Both the position numbers and the translations under genes were made by a program. This document shows, one piece after another, positions 1 to 11,300 of a DNA stretch of 64,000 nucleotides (within the stretch, counting starts at the first letter, position 1; each line of letters starts with the position of its first letter). Source of the DNA: Liolophura sinensis (lineage: Eukaryota > Mollusca > Polyplacophora > Chitonida > Chitonidae). The DNA lies in assembly GCF_032854445.1 (NCBI RefSeq), contig NC_088303.1, positions 8,315,501 through 8,379,500 of the forward strand, in the 5' to 3' direction. Under the pieces are notes generated by a model. It searched no databases. It saw only the letters and a list, made by a program, of their open reading frames with translations, and was not told where the DNA came from.

Positions 1-1
1 G

Positions 2-166
2 AAAAATCTTCAGAGGAATCAGTGGCCATCTGGCATCATCGTTTATGTCATTCCAGGAGAAGATGGAAAGGTTCGCAAAGCTAAGGTTGGTGTGGAGAGG
101 AATTGCGAATCCACGGCCTACGTTCGTTCTGTCACGGACATGATAGTTCTTGTTTCTACAGAATGA
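2..166 (+). pseudogene. C-terminal fragment of a BEL/Pao retrotransposon polyprotein (DUF5641-like)
   Basis: From base 2 an open frame of 54 codons runs to a TGA at 164-166. It reads like the domain that ends the integrase part of BEL/Pao polyproteins: a basic start, then NQWPSGIIVYVIPGEDGKVR, then a hydrophobic closing strand (MIVLV). The order RNxWPxGxV, a PGxDGxVR turn and a final hydrophobic strand is the usual DUF5641 pattern. The fragment is cut by the left window edge, so the intactness of the upstream element cannot be judged. A purine-rich stretch at 261-271 followed by TGTG at 272 could be the polypurine tract and the start of the 3' LTR, but no matching LTR is visible here and the LTR end cannot be placed. 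Family assignment is by motif memory, not by search. Confidence 0.6.
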
Positions 167-1700
167 ACTTTTCAGAATGATATTGAGTTCACATTCTTTT
201 CCAGAACATTTCTTGTTGACATTTCTGTGAAGTTGGTTTAGTTAGCTATCAGAGATATATCAGGCGAGGAGTGTGCTGCACACTATGGTTAGCGTTCTCT
301 CTGTTTTGGAGGTACGTTTTAGTTATATTTTGACATTTCACACCGGAACAGACGCTCTCGACTGAACTGTTGACCTAAGCCTAAATTTCCCTCCTGCGGC
401 CATCCACAGTGTAAGTTTTTGTGCTCAGATATCTACATTAACTTTATAACTTATCACCTTTTCCCGAAATTCTTCAAGTTGTGGTAGCTTTGAGAATTCA
501 ACGTCGTGAACGCTTTAGGTGTGCTTATACGTGTGATATTTCGATCTATTTTGGCTGTATATAGACCTAACGCTCACCATATATATAGGCCTAACGCTCA
601 GGCAAGGCGCACGGTGCTGTGTTACATCGTCTCTTTTTTGCGACAGTATTGTCTACAATCAGTGACTTCGGATTAATTTTCCGCAGTTTTATACACTGTC
701 TGTGCCGTACGTCATGTTCATGAATGCAAGAATCCTTGTCTTTTATACGTGTAATACGTATGCGATCTAGCTTGTCATTTATCTTTCTTCAGCGGTATTG
801 CCTGGGGATTGTTTCATGTGGCAGTCATGGTTGTCTTAGTGAGAAGGCTTCACCCACCCAGACCTGTACTAACTGTGGCCGTCCAGTGTTTGTGTGTTAC
901 CATATTCGCATTCCCTCACGGATGGGTGGCGATAAAAGCCGGGTGAGTACAAGTTATTGTTTATTTAACGAATTAAAAGAAAAAACAATGTCGGTGAAAA
1001 TATATATTGAACATTATAGTTTCAGAAGAATTGTAAAATAGCCCCATATACCATTGTGACAGTCAAGATTTCTGTACAAAATTTCCTAGTGGTGGCAGTG
1101 ATGTAAAGCGAACGTAGCGAGAGACGTATGCGCTGTAAGGAGTGCGTGGAAAGCAACGCAGCAAGCAAACCAACAAGTATTATTTACTGTTATTATACAG
1201 CGACTGTTTCAGATACGCCGTCTGGCCGAGCACAGTTATGCACTGTGTGTGGAACCGTGTAAATCCGCGAGTACTCGGGAGCATCTATACTCATCAACCG
1301 GGTTTGATTGCTGGCAATCAGTGGCTGATAAACGGAGAAGGACTTGCAGGGTGCGTCGTTATGCTACCCGTGTGCGTTTTGATTGTATGGAATTTGTCAT
1401 ACTGACGGCAGGAAGACAGTATTTCCTAGCAGACAAAATATAGCATATGTATGTCAAATACTATTAACGCATTAAGGTGCGTGTACAGTTCTGGAAATTG
1501 ATTGAATCTTTATTTACATTATACTTTATATAAAAGCTATACTCAACTTCCATGCAGATGATTTTTGTTGTGATTGCACTGTTTTGAAGGACGTGGTTGT
1601 ATGTATAATATACATGAACTTTTGTCGCTTTTGATTTGCACCTGTAAATACTGCCCTGTAGTGATGTACTATTTCCGAGATACGGAACCGAGGTTCAGCC
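167..1700. other. non-coding stretch after the retroelement fragment, possibly its 3' LTR
   Basis: No credible gene is seen. Open frames of 64-105 codons occur in several frames but lack splice context or recognisable domains. If 272 begins an LTR, part of this stretch belongs to the BEL/Pao element; a second LTR copy would be needed to show it. Confidence 0.35.
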
Positions 1701-1890
1701 CAGGTCAGTGTGCGTGACGGCCCAGGTCAGTGTGAGGGGTTGGCCCAGGTCAGTGTGCGGTGTCAGCCAAGTGAGCGTGTGCGTGTCAGCCCAGCTCAGT
1801 GTGCAGTGTCGCACACGGTCACTTGGCCGACACCGCACACTGTCCTGTGGTCAGTGTGCAGTGTCGGTCAAGTGAGCGCGTGCGTACATG
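1690..1890. repeat. degenerate direct and inverted repeats with a 31-bp-arm hairpin
   Basis: A core resembling CAGGTCAGTGTGCGGTGTC recurs several times in direct orientation. The segment 1753-1783 is the reverse complement of 1810-1840 with only 2 mismatches over 31 bases, leaving a 26-nt loop. A further direct copy of the core follows at about 1855-1885. Confidence 0.75.
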
Positions 1891-1924
1891 TACGCCAAAC
1901 TTGGGAAAGTTAGTCAGTAGTTTT

Positions 1925-2046
1925 CAATAGTTCTGTGGTTTACTCTGGGCGTTCCACGGTTTCTTCCATTTGTAAAACTGGTTACCGTTGAAAAAGTGAC
2001 AAATTATTGGTTATGGCGTTAAACAACATTGGAATAAATAAATAAA
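1925..2046 (+). mobile_element. SINE 3' fragment ending in (AATA)n
   Basis: The end, TGGTTATGGCGTTAAACAAC followed by AATAAATAAATAAA, matches the 3' tail type of the tRNA-derived SINE at 42545-42765. No tRNA-like head is preserved. Confidence 0.5.
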
Positions 2047-2466
2047 TCCGACATAGCTTCGTGCATAGACCTCAATATCTGTGGCCTTGCCTTCATCAAG
2101 TCGGCATTATAAACATATCAGCCTTGAGATTTGCCCACATCCTTAAACCACAATCATGCAGTCAAACCAGTTGACAATTCCTAATTTCCAGCTTTAGTAT
2201 GCATTGGTCTGATCCAGATAATGTACAGCTTTATCCTCAGCTATCACGATAAAGTACACAAAAAATAACACGTGCCACGAACTTGAAAGGCTTGATTCTT
2301 CATGCTCTCAAAAATATACTGTTAAATTCTTTACAGAAAATGTGCAGTGTAAGTGATGCTTAAGTGAGTTTTATTATTTCTGCAGATTATTTTGTTCATT
2401 TTCTATTAATTAAACATAAAGATTGGATTAGACTAACAGAATATTATGTTGAAAACAACTGATTAA

Positions 2467-2660
2467 TGCTTGGGGTTTAACGTCGTATTGGTACTTAACG
2501 TCTTACTGGTACTTAACAATTTTTCAGTCATATGACGACGAAGAGTCATCAGGTGTGTGTGTATATATGTACCGTGTCTTTTTGTGTCAGGGTGAGTTCA
2601 TGCCGCCAAAGTGCTGCGGCCACTGACGTATCCCAAAGTATTATGTTTTAATAACACAAT
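2467..2660 (-). mobile_element. SINE family A, diverged copy, head missing
   Basis: Read on the plus strand it begins GCTTGGGGTTTAACGTCGTA and continues AATTTTTCAGTCATATGACG, the reversed 3' half of the complete element at 14109-14473. The tRNA-like head is not recognisable. A short duplication of the TTAACGTC(G)TA motif lies near its start. Confidence 0.6.
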
Positions 2661-2887
2661 ACATTCTAGCATCACTCAGACAACAGACGCTCTGTTAAAA
2701 TTAGCAGATTATTTTGGCTGGGAATGTTTCCCCTGAGACAGACTGTTTCTGATAAATGCGAGATACATGCAACATTATACTGTTTCAGCTGTACTACTAA
2801 TCCCGTACTTAAATTGTTAATTTCATAGAGACATCTAAGGGTTTTCCGTTTACATAAAATAGACGTCTAATCAGTATGCATGTATGT

Positions 2888-3152
2888 ATGCTTGGGATTT
2901 ATCGTCGTGCTAAATTTATCCGTCATATAACGAGGAGGAGTCTTTAGGTGTGTGTACATCTATTGTATATTCTTGTGGCAGGGCGAGTTCATGCCGCCAA
3001 AGTGCTGCCGCCATTAAAGTATTATGACGAAGACACCAGACATGACACTCCACCTAGTCACATTATACTGACACAGGGCCATCCAGTCATGTTTCTTTGT
3101 TCGGAGGTCTTTTGACTTTGAGGCAGACGCTCTAACCATTAGGCCACACGTA
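2888..3152 (-). mobile_element. SINE family A, diverged but nearly full length
   Basis: The tail motif starts near 2889 (TTGGGATTTATCGTCGTGC). At 3123-3152 the reverse complement gives a tRNA-like A box (TGGCCTAATGGTTAGAG). The middle matches the copies at 2467-2660, 35229-35545 and 38327-38566, including the shared phrase GCGAGTTCATGCCGCCAAAG. Confidence 0.6.
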
Positions 3153-3304
3153 TCAGACAAACAGGGGTCTTTCGACAGAGCTTCGGGTCGATGGATTCGA
3201 ATAGTCTACCGTGGAGAAAGTTGATATTCTCTGCATGATAGTCGCCCCTGAGTCTACTATACACGTGTATGAAGGGTTGTTTTTTGCTTATTTGCATTTC
3301 GTCA

Positions 3305-3404
3305 TTTATTTTATTTATTTGATATACTTCAGTATTTCCTTTATACGACGGCGGCCAGCATAATACAAGGGCATAGGCTGGAGGAGGGGGGGGGGGGGGG
3401 GGGG
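3305..3404 (-). mobile_element. SINE family B 3' end with an expanded poly-G tract
   Basis: The plus strand shows TTTATTTATTTGAT, then TACGACGGCGGCCAGCATAAT, the reversed 3' end of family B. Where family B normally has a GGGAGG motif this copy has 19 consecutive G (3386-3404), suggesting slippage expansion inside the element. Confidence 0.55.
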
Positions 3405-6400
3405 CGTGCGTAGGTTTCGCAAAAATGTTGCTCTCATGTATTTTAGCCTATATTTCTTACCTAGCTGTTAACATTCATTCCACAGATATTTGCTGTAGCC
3501 TGTATAGACCAGTATTTCAATTTTGTACCAATTTACTAAACAGTATATAGGCCTATTTAGACCTGTTATATGAACCGTTCCATATTGTTCCCGGTGGAAG
3601 ACGGCGTTTTTTACAGAATTACGTCTCTTGAATCGTACCGCGCAGGCGGCAGTAGCCATTTCCGTCTGGTGGGCAAGACAGATGCCGCAGTTTTACTTGT
3701 ACTGTTTGTAACTCTGGAACCTATGACAATAAATACTATATATTCAGGGACAGCCTGTTTTCAACCCCACCTAAGCTGAACTTGAGTTGTTTTGGGTTTG
3801 TTTTGTTTTTTTATTAATGTGAAAATGAATGCATACACATTGGCCAAATCTGCACTCGAAACACTTCGAAATCACTGAAGATAGCATTGATTAGATGGAC
3901 AAAATTTTAATTTTTAAAACCCCCAAATAAGCTTTAAGATCGTATTTCAAATTTCGACTAGTCAGAAATGGCTTCGTGGAATTGGCCCCTCGATATCAGC
4001 AGCAGTACATGGAATATGAAGGTCCTGTCTTCGATTGTGGTGATGAAGAATCCGCTCCATGGGCAGCGCTCATAAAGCAATACTTGACGTTACAAGTACA
4101 CGCAACAACCATGGCAATCAACTCTTGTGGGCGTCAGGTCGCCATGGCAACTATACATGCTCGTAACGAAGTGGGCCCATTTCGATTGTACATGCTGATA
4201 TACTACGGTGTGCAGAATAAATACCACATTTAAATCTCAGGTAGATTTCACTTTTCTCGGAAGGCGACAAATGTACTTTACCCCCACGTTACCGCAATTT
4301 CAACTGTCGGCGGATTTTTCTGATAGGTGATCACATTTTTTTTCTCCAAGGCAATATCCAATTGCCAGTCTAACAGCATGAGAAATGTTTGAGAGTAAAA
4401 TTTTATTTTTCAATAAATTATATAGATGTATGTACGATATATCTTTAAATAAAACAAAAGCGTTTCGCAATTTAAACTAGGTTTTCTATAGATATGTATA
4501 TAGATATGTTTGCATATAATACAACATTTTCAATAAACAATTTTTAAATAGAAGACACCTGTCTACTTTTGAGGCAAGAATCTCAAACATAACTAAAAAT
4601 ATATATATATAATTATATGTATATCTCATATGCAAGCAATATCGTAATGATTGCCACGTGACTGTTTTTCTCTTTGTTGCCTAAGAGAGTACCAATTACA
4701 AGTGCTCTTACAATTCTGCGGGTCAATCAAATTAGAGATTACAAACTCCTGACCAGATAATCATCCTATGCCTATCACAAAACAAATTATGATATGTGCA
4801 CGGCCCTCATTGTTTGTATGCATACTGACTAGGCTTTGTAATAAATGCTGACAAGTAAAAGTGTGTGTACAACTTTTACACAAAAATAACACTCGGTACA
4901 TGAAGGTTAGAAATTCGAGATAAATTTCTCGAATCTTGAACTAATATCTGACTGTTTTTGCTATTAAGAAATGTGCTAAAATATGATATGTGATTAAAAG
5001 CCTTTTCGTTATATCCATATATTATGCTCCACAAATACATGTTATACTATCGGGGTTTTGCTATTTTCCCAAAACGTTGTAAAACCACGTGTTGCTAAAT
5101 GATTATACCTGGCAAAGAAAGAAAGACAGAGAAGACACATTTAGTCCGTCACCAAGGATGACAGCAAGTAGATTCCGTTCAGTATATAACCTCACTAGAA
5201 AGGGGATCGGGGGTGGGGGGAGAGAAGCATTTGAAAACGGTTTAAACCAAAGAGAGCGAAAAGCTACTGGTGTGATATACCTCAAGTGACAATTGCGTTA
5301 TATTATTGCGTTGAACTGTTCAACACATTGACTGATGGTAGTCAAAATAATTTCCATTATATGAAGTTATATGTCGGTTGTAAATGTGAAAAACAAAAAA
5401 ATATATTAAACTCCCACCGTTGTTATAAAAATATCCCGAAAAGCATTTGTCAACTTGCAAATGAACGGAGTTATCTGCGCTGTAGCGAGGGTCTATTTCT
5501 TGCGAGAACACGCCACCAGGGGGAGAAATAAGGATACGTCACGCCACCATGGGGTCACTGAGCTGCTTTGGAATGGATAGTTTTTAACTCTTGGGAGCGC
5601 CTGCATGCATGCACTCGTAAAAATTATAGAATGCGCTTATATAAATGGGAGAGAACAGAAAGGAAAGTCAAAACACCCACAGCCACCACCAAAAACACCA
5701 ACACCAAGCACCTCCACCTTTTGGCTAGTTAAATCTATTTTTATTCTCATTATTGCATGAAGCTGGAAGACATACTTACGATTTGTTGTTCCCGCACAGA
5801 CTGACGCGTCAGAGACAATCTGCGCGCTACAACTCTGTGTACGGAATACTAACTACGTATACAAAACATTTAAATGAAATTCCTCCCGACATGGTTAAAT
5901 TTGATAATATAGCGCCAACTCTATTGTAAGGTAAATTATGTACAAGCATTTACATAACCGCATAATTAATATATACTTCTTAGCTTATTTCATAGCTGAT
6001 GCATCCAAACGCTGTATTTTTTACATATCATATTGCACGGCCTTTTCTCTTAGATATGAAAATTCCTGCCAAGAGGCACAATAGTTCACTAAACACTAAA
6101 TAAACTCAACTTGACGCAATACTTGTGGCGTCAACATAAATGACAAAAAAACACAACAAATTATAACTGACAAATGTAACTTAAACAAAAAATCTGATGT
6201 CACGTCTAACAACAAATAATCAAAAAACTACAACATGTTTCGTGATATATACATCTTTTTGTCTAAATACTAAAAAAAAAGTTTTGCTAGTTGGTGTTCC
6301 CTCATTAATTTAGTAGACATTCAGATCTGAACTCAATAAGTCGATTTATGATAACATTTGCACAACTAAATTTATTGCAAAACTGCATATTGCGGTAACA

Positions 6401-7185
6401 TGATTTCATTAGCATGTAGGAATAAATGCACTTCATTTGATGCGATAATGATTATTTATAACTGCGTTTCTTAAACGGTTGTCTCCCTTTTTTCCAGGTG
6501 TAGATTATATGGCTGACTAGTTTTCCACACAAACGTTCACAACCAAGTCCTAAGTCGTCTGTCATGGGTATAAACAGATTCTCCATCCGCAAAAACAAGC
6601 GATGAGAATCCACCAAACATAGCACAAGGATGGCAAGTCATGAAATTGCGTATGCCATACAGTCGTATTGGTCGTAATACAATTACAACATGAAGGTTCC
6701 ATTTCTCAGATTACAAAGTTACAACCAGTGTAAAATATATCCCACCTAAAGTCAAAAAAAGCACTATGGCCATAAACAAACAAAATCTCGTGCTATAACA
6801 TTTCATATAACAGATCACTTTGAGAACATACTAGTTTACTTTTCTGGCTATAAATGTACACTCCCTTAACATTACAACAGTATGTTCAGAGATGCATACA
6901 TCGATATAATAAAAAAAAAACACACTTAAAATCCCATATTTCTGGGGTTTGTAAAAATGTCGGTAAATAAGGTTATATACAATAAAATACAGTTGATATG
7001 CTTTTTATATTTATAATATATATCAACACGGATTATTAAGGCCACTATAAGAAAGGTATTCTTTTTTTTGGTGTTTGTTACCTAGGATACTTAAATCAAT
7101 AATGCAGTGGTATCTGTACAAAATATCGTGGGTTAGACCTCAACATACCATTCATGCATGGTCACATGAATTACCTCCCTTGGAT
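3405..7185. other. AT-rich intergenic DNA without a recognisable gene
   Basis: No exon with splice signals and protein similarity was found. The open frame at 3976-4233 is short and unlike any family I know. An A+C-rich stretch lies at about 5665-5720. The only site of interest is the pair of RFX-like motifs at 4103-4151. The end of the ESRP 3' UTR may fall near the right side of this stretch. Confidence 0.4.
4103..4151. promoter_or_regulatory. two RFX X-box-like motifs
   Basis: GTCGCCATGGCAAC at 4138-4151 differs at one base from the palindromic RFX site GTTGCCATGGCAAC. A weaker neighbour, CAACCATGGCAAT, lies about 20 bases upstream. No gene start is recognised nearby, so function is unproven. 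Confidence 0.35.
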
Positions 7186-8188
7186 GAAAAAGCGGTCCTC
7201 AGTCTGTACTCTGCTTGATGTTTGAGATGAGAAGGTCCAGGAAATACATGTATGTTTTATTGCGAGTGATGTTGATTATTTTATCACTTTGTCGATTCTG
7301 TCGTGAAGTTTCTTCTGTTTCTCAGGGCAAACTAAAAAGCTGAGATAACGAGCGAAAATCGTTCATCAGATCATATATATTCACAACAAAAAACCGGAAG
7401 CAGAAACTCACTCGAAGGAAAGCTTTATCTGGATGATCTACGGTATAAGACGGTAATGACAAACGAGATACCGAATCGGAAGTATTCTTTACCAGAGGAA
7501 ATTTCATGGCAAGGCACTTATCTGGCAAATCATACGTCCTTTCTTTAGAGGAGAATCTAGGTGTAAGATCCTTCCCAGAAAACGTCACTCTCAGAGGAGA
7601 TTCTAGATGGAAGATCTGTCACGGTAAACGTCGCTGTCAGAGGATATTGCAGCTGGAAGATCCTTTATTGAAGACGACAATCTCCCAGGAGATTACAGAT
7701 GGAAGATTACAGACAGCAGACGTCGCTCTCAGATAGAGAAGATTCTAGATTGCAGATCCTTCACTGAACAGGTCGCTCTTATGGAAGATTCTTGACAGAA
7801 GACGTGGCTCTCAAATACAGGAGATTCTAGATTGAAGATCCTTTACACAGAAGACGTTCCTCTCAAAGGAGATTGCAGGTGGAAAACATAGCTGTTTGCT
7901 GGTGTTGATTGCACCTAGGCGAACTAAAACTAGAAGTCCCAAGAGATTCCTGGTATTCCTTTGCCATCAATAGAATGCATCTGACAGTCTGAGAGAATTC
8001 CTCCAAAATACAGGAAGTTGTTGAGATTCATTTCTTTTTCATTGCTTTTCGGGTCGCACCATTGGTTACTGCCATATACAATGTCTATGTGCTGAAAACA
8101 AAGTGGTTAAGATTATCTCACCCCCTATGGCAAACGGACAGGACGATGAAGCACTTGAAGCAACGATGGAATAATTGGGTACAGTGTC
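7186..8188 (-). other. probable 3' UTR of the ESRP gene
   Basis: Inferred from position, immediately after the ESRP stop codon on the minus strand. A candidate poly(A) signal (AATAAA on the minus strand) lies at about 7255-7262. The stretch contains the 46-bp tandem array at 7548-7885. The transcript end cannot be fixed from sequence alone. Confidence 0.35.
7548..7885. repeat. 46-bp degenerate tandem repeat, about 7 copies
   Basis: Units start with GAGGAGATTCTAGATGGAAG, continue with a GATCCTTxAC part and end near ACGTCGCTCTCA. Successive starts are 46 bases apart for the first copies; later copies carry indels. It lies within about 640 bases of the ESRP stop codon. Confidence 0.75.
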
Positions 8189-8362
8189 CTACACAGCTGC
8201 TCTCTCAGCCAGGAACAGTTCGATATAGCGATTCCCAATGTTCTGACGGTTTCTCTCAGCTATGGCCCGCTCGGCTTCATTTCGAGACGCAAATGTCACC
8301 AAGGCGTCGCCGTTTGGACGTCCATCTGTGTTCTGCTGAATCTGGATGCTTTCCGGTCCGAC
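8189..8362 (-). CDS. ESRP: ESRP coding exon 13 (stop codon)
   Basis: 174 nt including TAG at 8191-8189. Encodes [20 protein letters not shown], then [18 protein letters not shown] and [13 protein letters not shown]. Together with the end of exon 12 it makes a full-length fourth RRM-like fold, where the common vertebrate ESRP1 form has a shortened end. Confidence 0.92.
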   Translation of the reverse strand, partial: VGPESIQIQQNTDGRPNGDALVTFASRNEAERAIAERNRQNIGNRYIELFLAERAAV

Positions 8363-11300
8363 CTAAAACAAGAGAAAAATGTTAATATAAGTAACTGATG
8401 ATAAAATTTCTCTGAAGAAGGCTCGACGTCAAACTTATGGGTAAAAATGCAGCAATATTTAATGCCTTGTTACCGTTTAAGCGGGGTAACATTCTTAGAA
8501 TTTTTTGTTAAACATAAACTTGATAATTCTGGACTCACCTCAGGATAGCTCTGGAAGAAGGCAAGAATATCCTGGATGGAGGCGTTGAATGGAAGACCTC
8601 TCATAACAACAACAGCAGGACCTGTCTGCGCCTGTGTGTAGTAGCTCTGGGGTGACACTGGCGGGCTGGGATACCAGTAGAGGATAGGTGATGGGTAGTA
8701 GGCTGGCCTCTGGGGGATGTGGGTTAGTGGTGAAGGAAAAGCTCCTGGCAATGGCTGTGATAGCTGGGAGAGTTGGGAGAGCTGAGCAGCATACGAAAAA
8801 GGGGAGGTCAATCCTGTTGGAATGATGGGGTTACTTCCAGGCGAGGGAAACACTGGGCTGATACTGTGTTTGAGGGGAACTTCTGGTATCTGAGTGGCTA
8901 ATGGCGACTTCATCGTCTGCCCCATCAGAGCTGAAAATGAAGACAATGAAGTCTCAACGTAATTATCGGATTAAGGGTTACATTTTAAGATATCTTTTCA
9001 TGTCTTAGATCAGAACATCTACCAGTGTAATTCAATTATCGGGGTTTCACATGATTTATTGAGGTTCTGTGTACAAAAATGGACCTACTACTTGGTAAGC
9101 CTAAAACTCAGATTTATGAATTTTATGTTTCTTTTCCACAGGTAAAGTTAACTCACCAAGATTTGGCGAGATTATGGGTCTCTGCACAACAGGTGTGGTT
9201 GGCTGCTGAAAGGTTACTGCTGTAGGATAGCCATTCGTCAACACTAAGCTCATGTCTTCACCAGAACATTGGATGACGTCTATGATTCTTTTCTTGTTGG
9301 AGAAGATCATAGGCTTTCGGTGTCGGTTTAGTGATGTCAGTTGTGCAGACTCTTCAGAATCCATCTGTATAAACGCTTCGCCTGACGGCTCTCCCTAGTA
9401 AAAAAAAAAACAATTTCTGAATTTCTGACGACGAAAAATCTTATATTTGGCGCATCCGACTGCTTGTTGCCAACATACAGTATTATCATTTTGACTACAG
9501 TTTTATGACCGCGAAAGGAACGTTAATACAAGATTTGCAATGAATCTGATGACGCCAGACTTAATTAGGTGAATAACATGTCCAGGAGAAAACTGTTTTC
9601 AGTAGTATAGGTTGGTGTACCTGCGCATTGTAGACCATGTGAACGCCTTGGTAGACGATAAATTGAGAGAACTCGGCCAGAAAGGTGAGAATATCCGTGA
9701 CTTGGGCGCCATTTGGAAGGTGGCGTAATCTGATGCAATCCTTCCTTGTACCACTGGTGATCATGTTTTGTGGCACCAAAGGCACACTGGTCTGTTGGGG
9801 GAGATGAGTAATGAGAGGTGTGATTTGAGCCTCGGGTTGATCTGGTACGCGAGGATCCATGCTCCTGTTGAGAACCTGAATAGCAACAATTTAAAGGCCA
9901 TCAGTTTAAGACGAGTCAGGTGACCAAAAGCAAATCCGGAAACACCAAAATTCTCATTTATCACCTCGAATATGGGTGGCATCAAAGGCAAAGCAAACCC
10001 TTCCATAGTTTAAGGAAGTACCGATATTCTCATGTAACACAGCCAACGCGGGTACCATCAAGGCACTACCTATCTTTTCTCTTAGAAAGAAAACTTATGC
10101 GTATATGAACCTAAACTAAATCATTAAGTAATCAACGGTCAATAAGAGAAAACTGACGTACCTGTTGGACTTCCGCCGTAGTGCTCTTGAACAGTTCGAT
10201 GTACCTTGACCCCATCATCTCCCGGTGTTTCTTAATGGCTCGATTGGCCTCGTCTTCTGTTGTGAAGAGAACGAAGGCATCTCCTGTGGCCCGACCGTCG
10301 GGGTAGTGGACGAACAAAATACCATCCTCACCGTCCAATACTGTCACGGCGTTAGGATCTCGGGCAAAGAATTCTAACTGAAAGCGAGAGAAACGAAGAT
10401 AACAGCAAAAGGGAAAGGACAACTATAACCACCAAGACATTTAACACACATGCGGGCTACAGTTTTGACAATGCCGCCAGTAATAGCTGCTTTACAAAGG
10501 GGGGAAACTGACAGCCTAGACATTAGCAACTGTTTTTAAAGCACCCTTTGTGGGAGATGGTACAGTCGGAGTTCCCGGAAATATTACAAGTGGGACAAAG
10601 ATCAAAGATGGGGTCATTATACTAAAAGGGGCAAGGCAACGTGCCAGACTTTTATTTCCGAACCAGACGATCGAGGCATTATAATGTTGGTTTTTTCTTC
10701 GCAAGAAAGGAAAGAATTTGAAAGTGAAAGTGGATATTGAAAGCCTATAACACAGATGTATTACGTCGTTTGTAGAGCCCAACAGTAAAGGCAACGAAAC
10801 CGGAAATGTCAGGATTATTCTCTGTATAAATTTCAGGTAGGATCTCAGTTACACCGTTCCAAGGCACTCCATATTAATGTAGACCGCCCAATACCCGGTG
10901 GCCTAGGTGCGCGATAGGGACCAGCAGCTAGTCCGGCTGTTGGCAAGGCTGCAGTGCAGAGATAGATGGCGAAAAGCGTATATATAGGTTGTGTTAGATG
11001 TTTGTGTGGAATGACCTGTACCAAAAACCAACATACAAATGGAGTATTGCGTTTCCCAACCTTGGGTAAATATATATATGTCTTAGAAGCTTGACTTGCC
11101 GAGCATGGTACATACGAGGGGAAGTTTCCGTAGGGGGTTAAGTTCTGACGGGGAAGAGAAGGGCGCTTTTGTGGCGAGATCCGAGCCGCGCCTTCCCTTT
11201 GGATGCTGTCTGAACAAAACTGGCTAATCTATGAATGTAACCCACAATCCGCTACACCGCATATATAGCATTCCATTGATTTCGGTTTAATTTCTACACA

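Noticed and set aside
8062-8385. 107-codon plus-strand frame
   Set aside because: Antisense shadow of the last ESRP exon.
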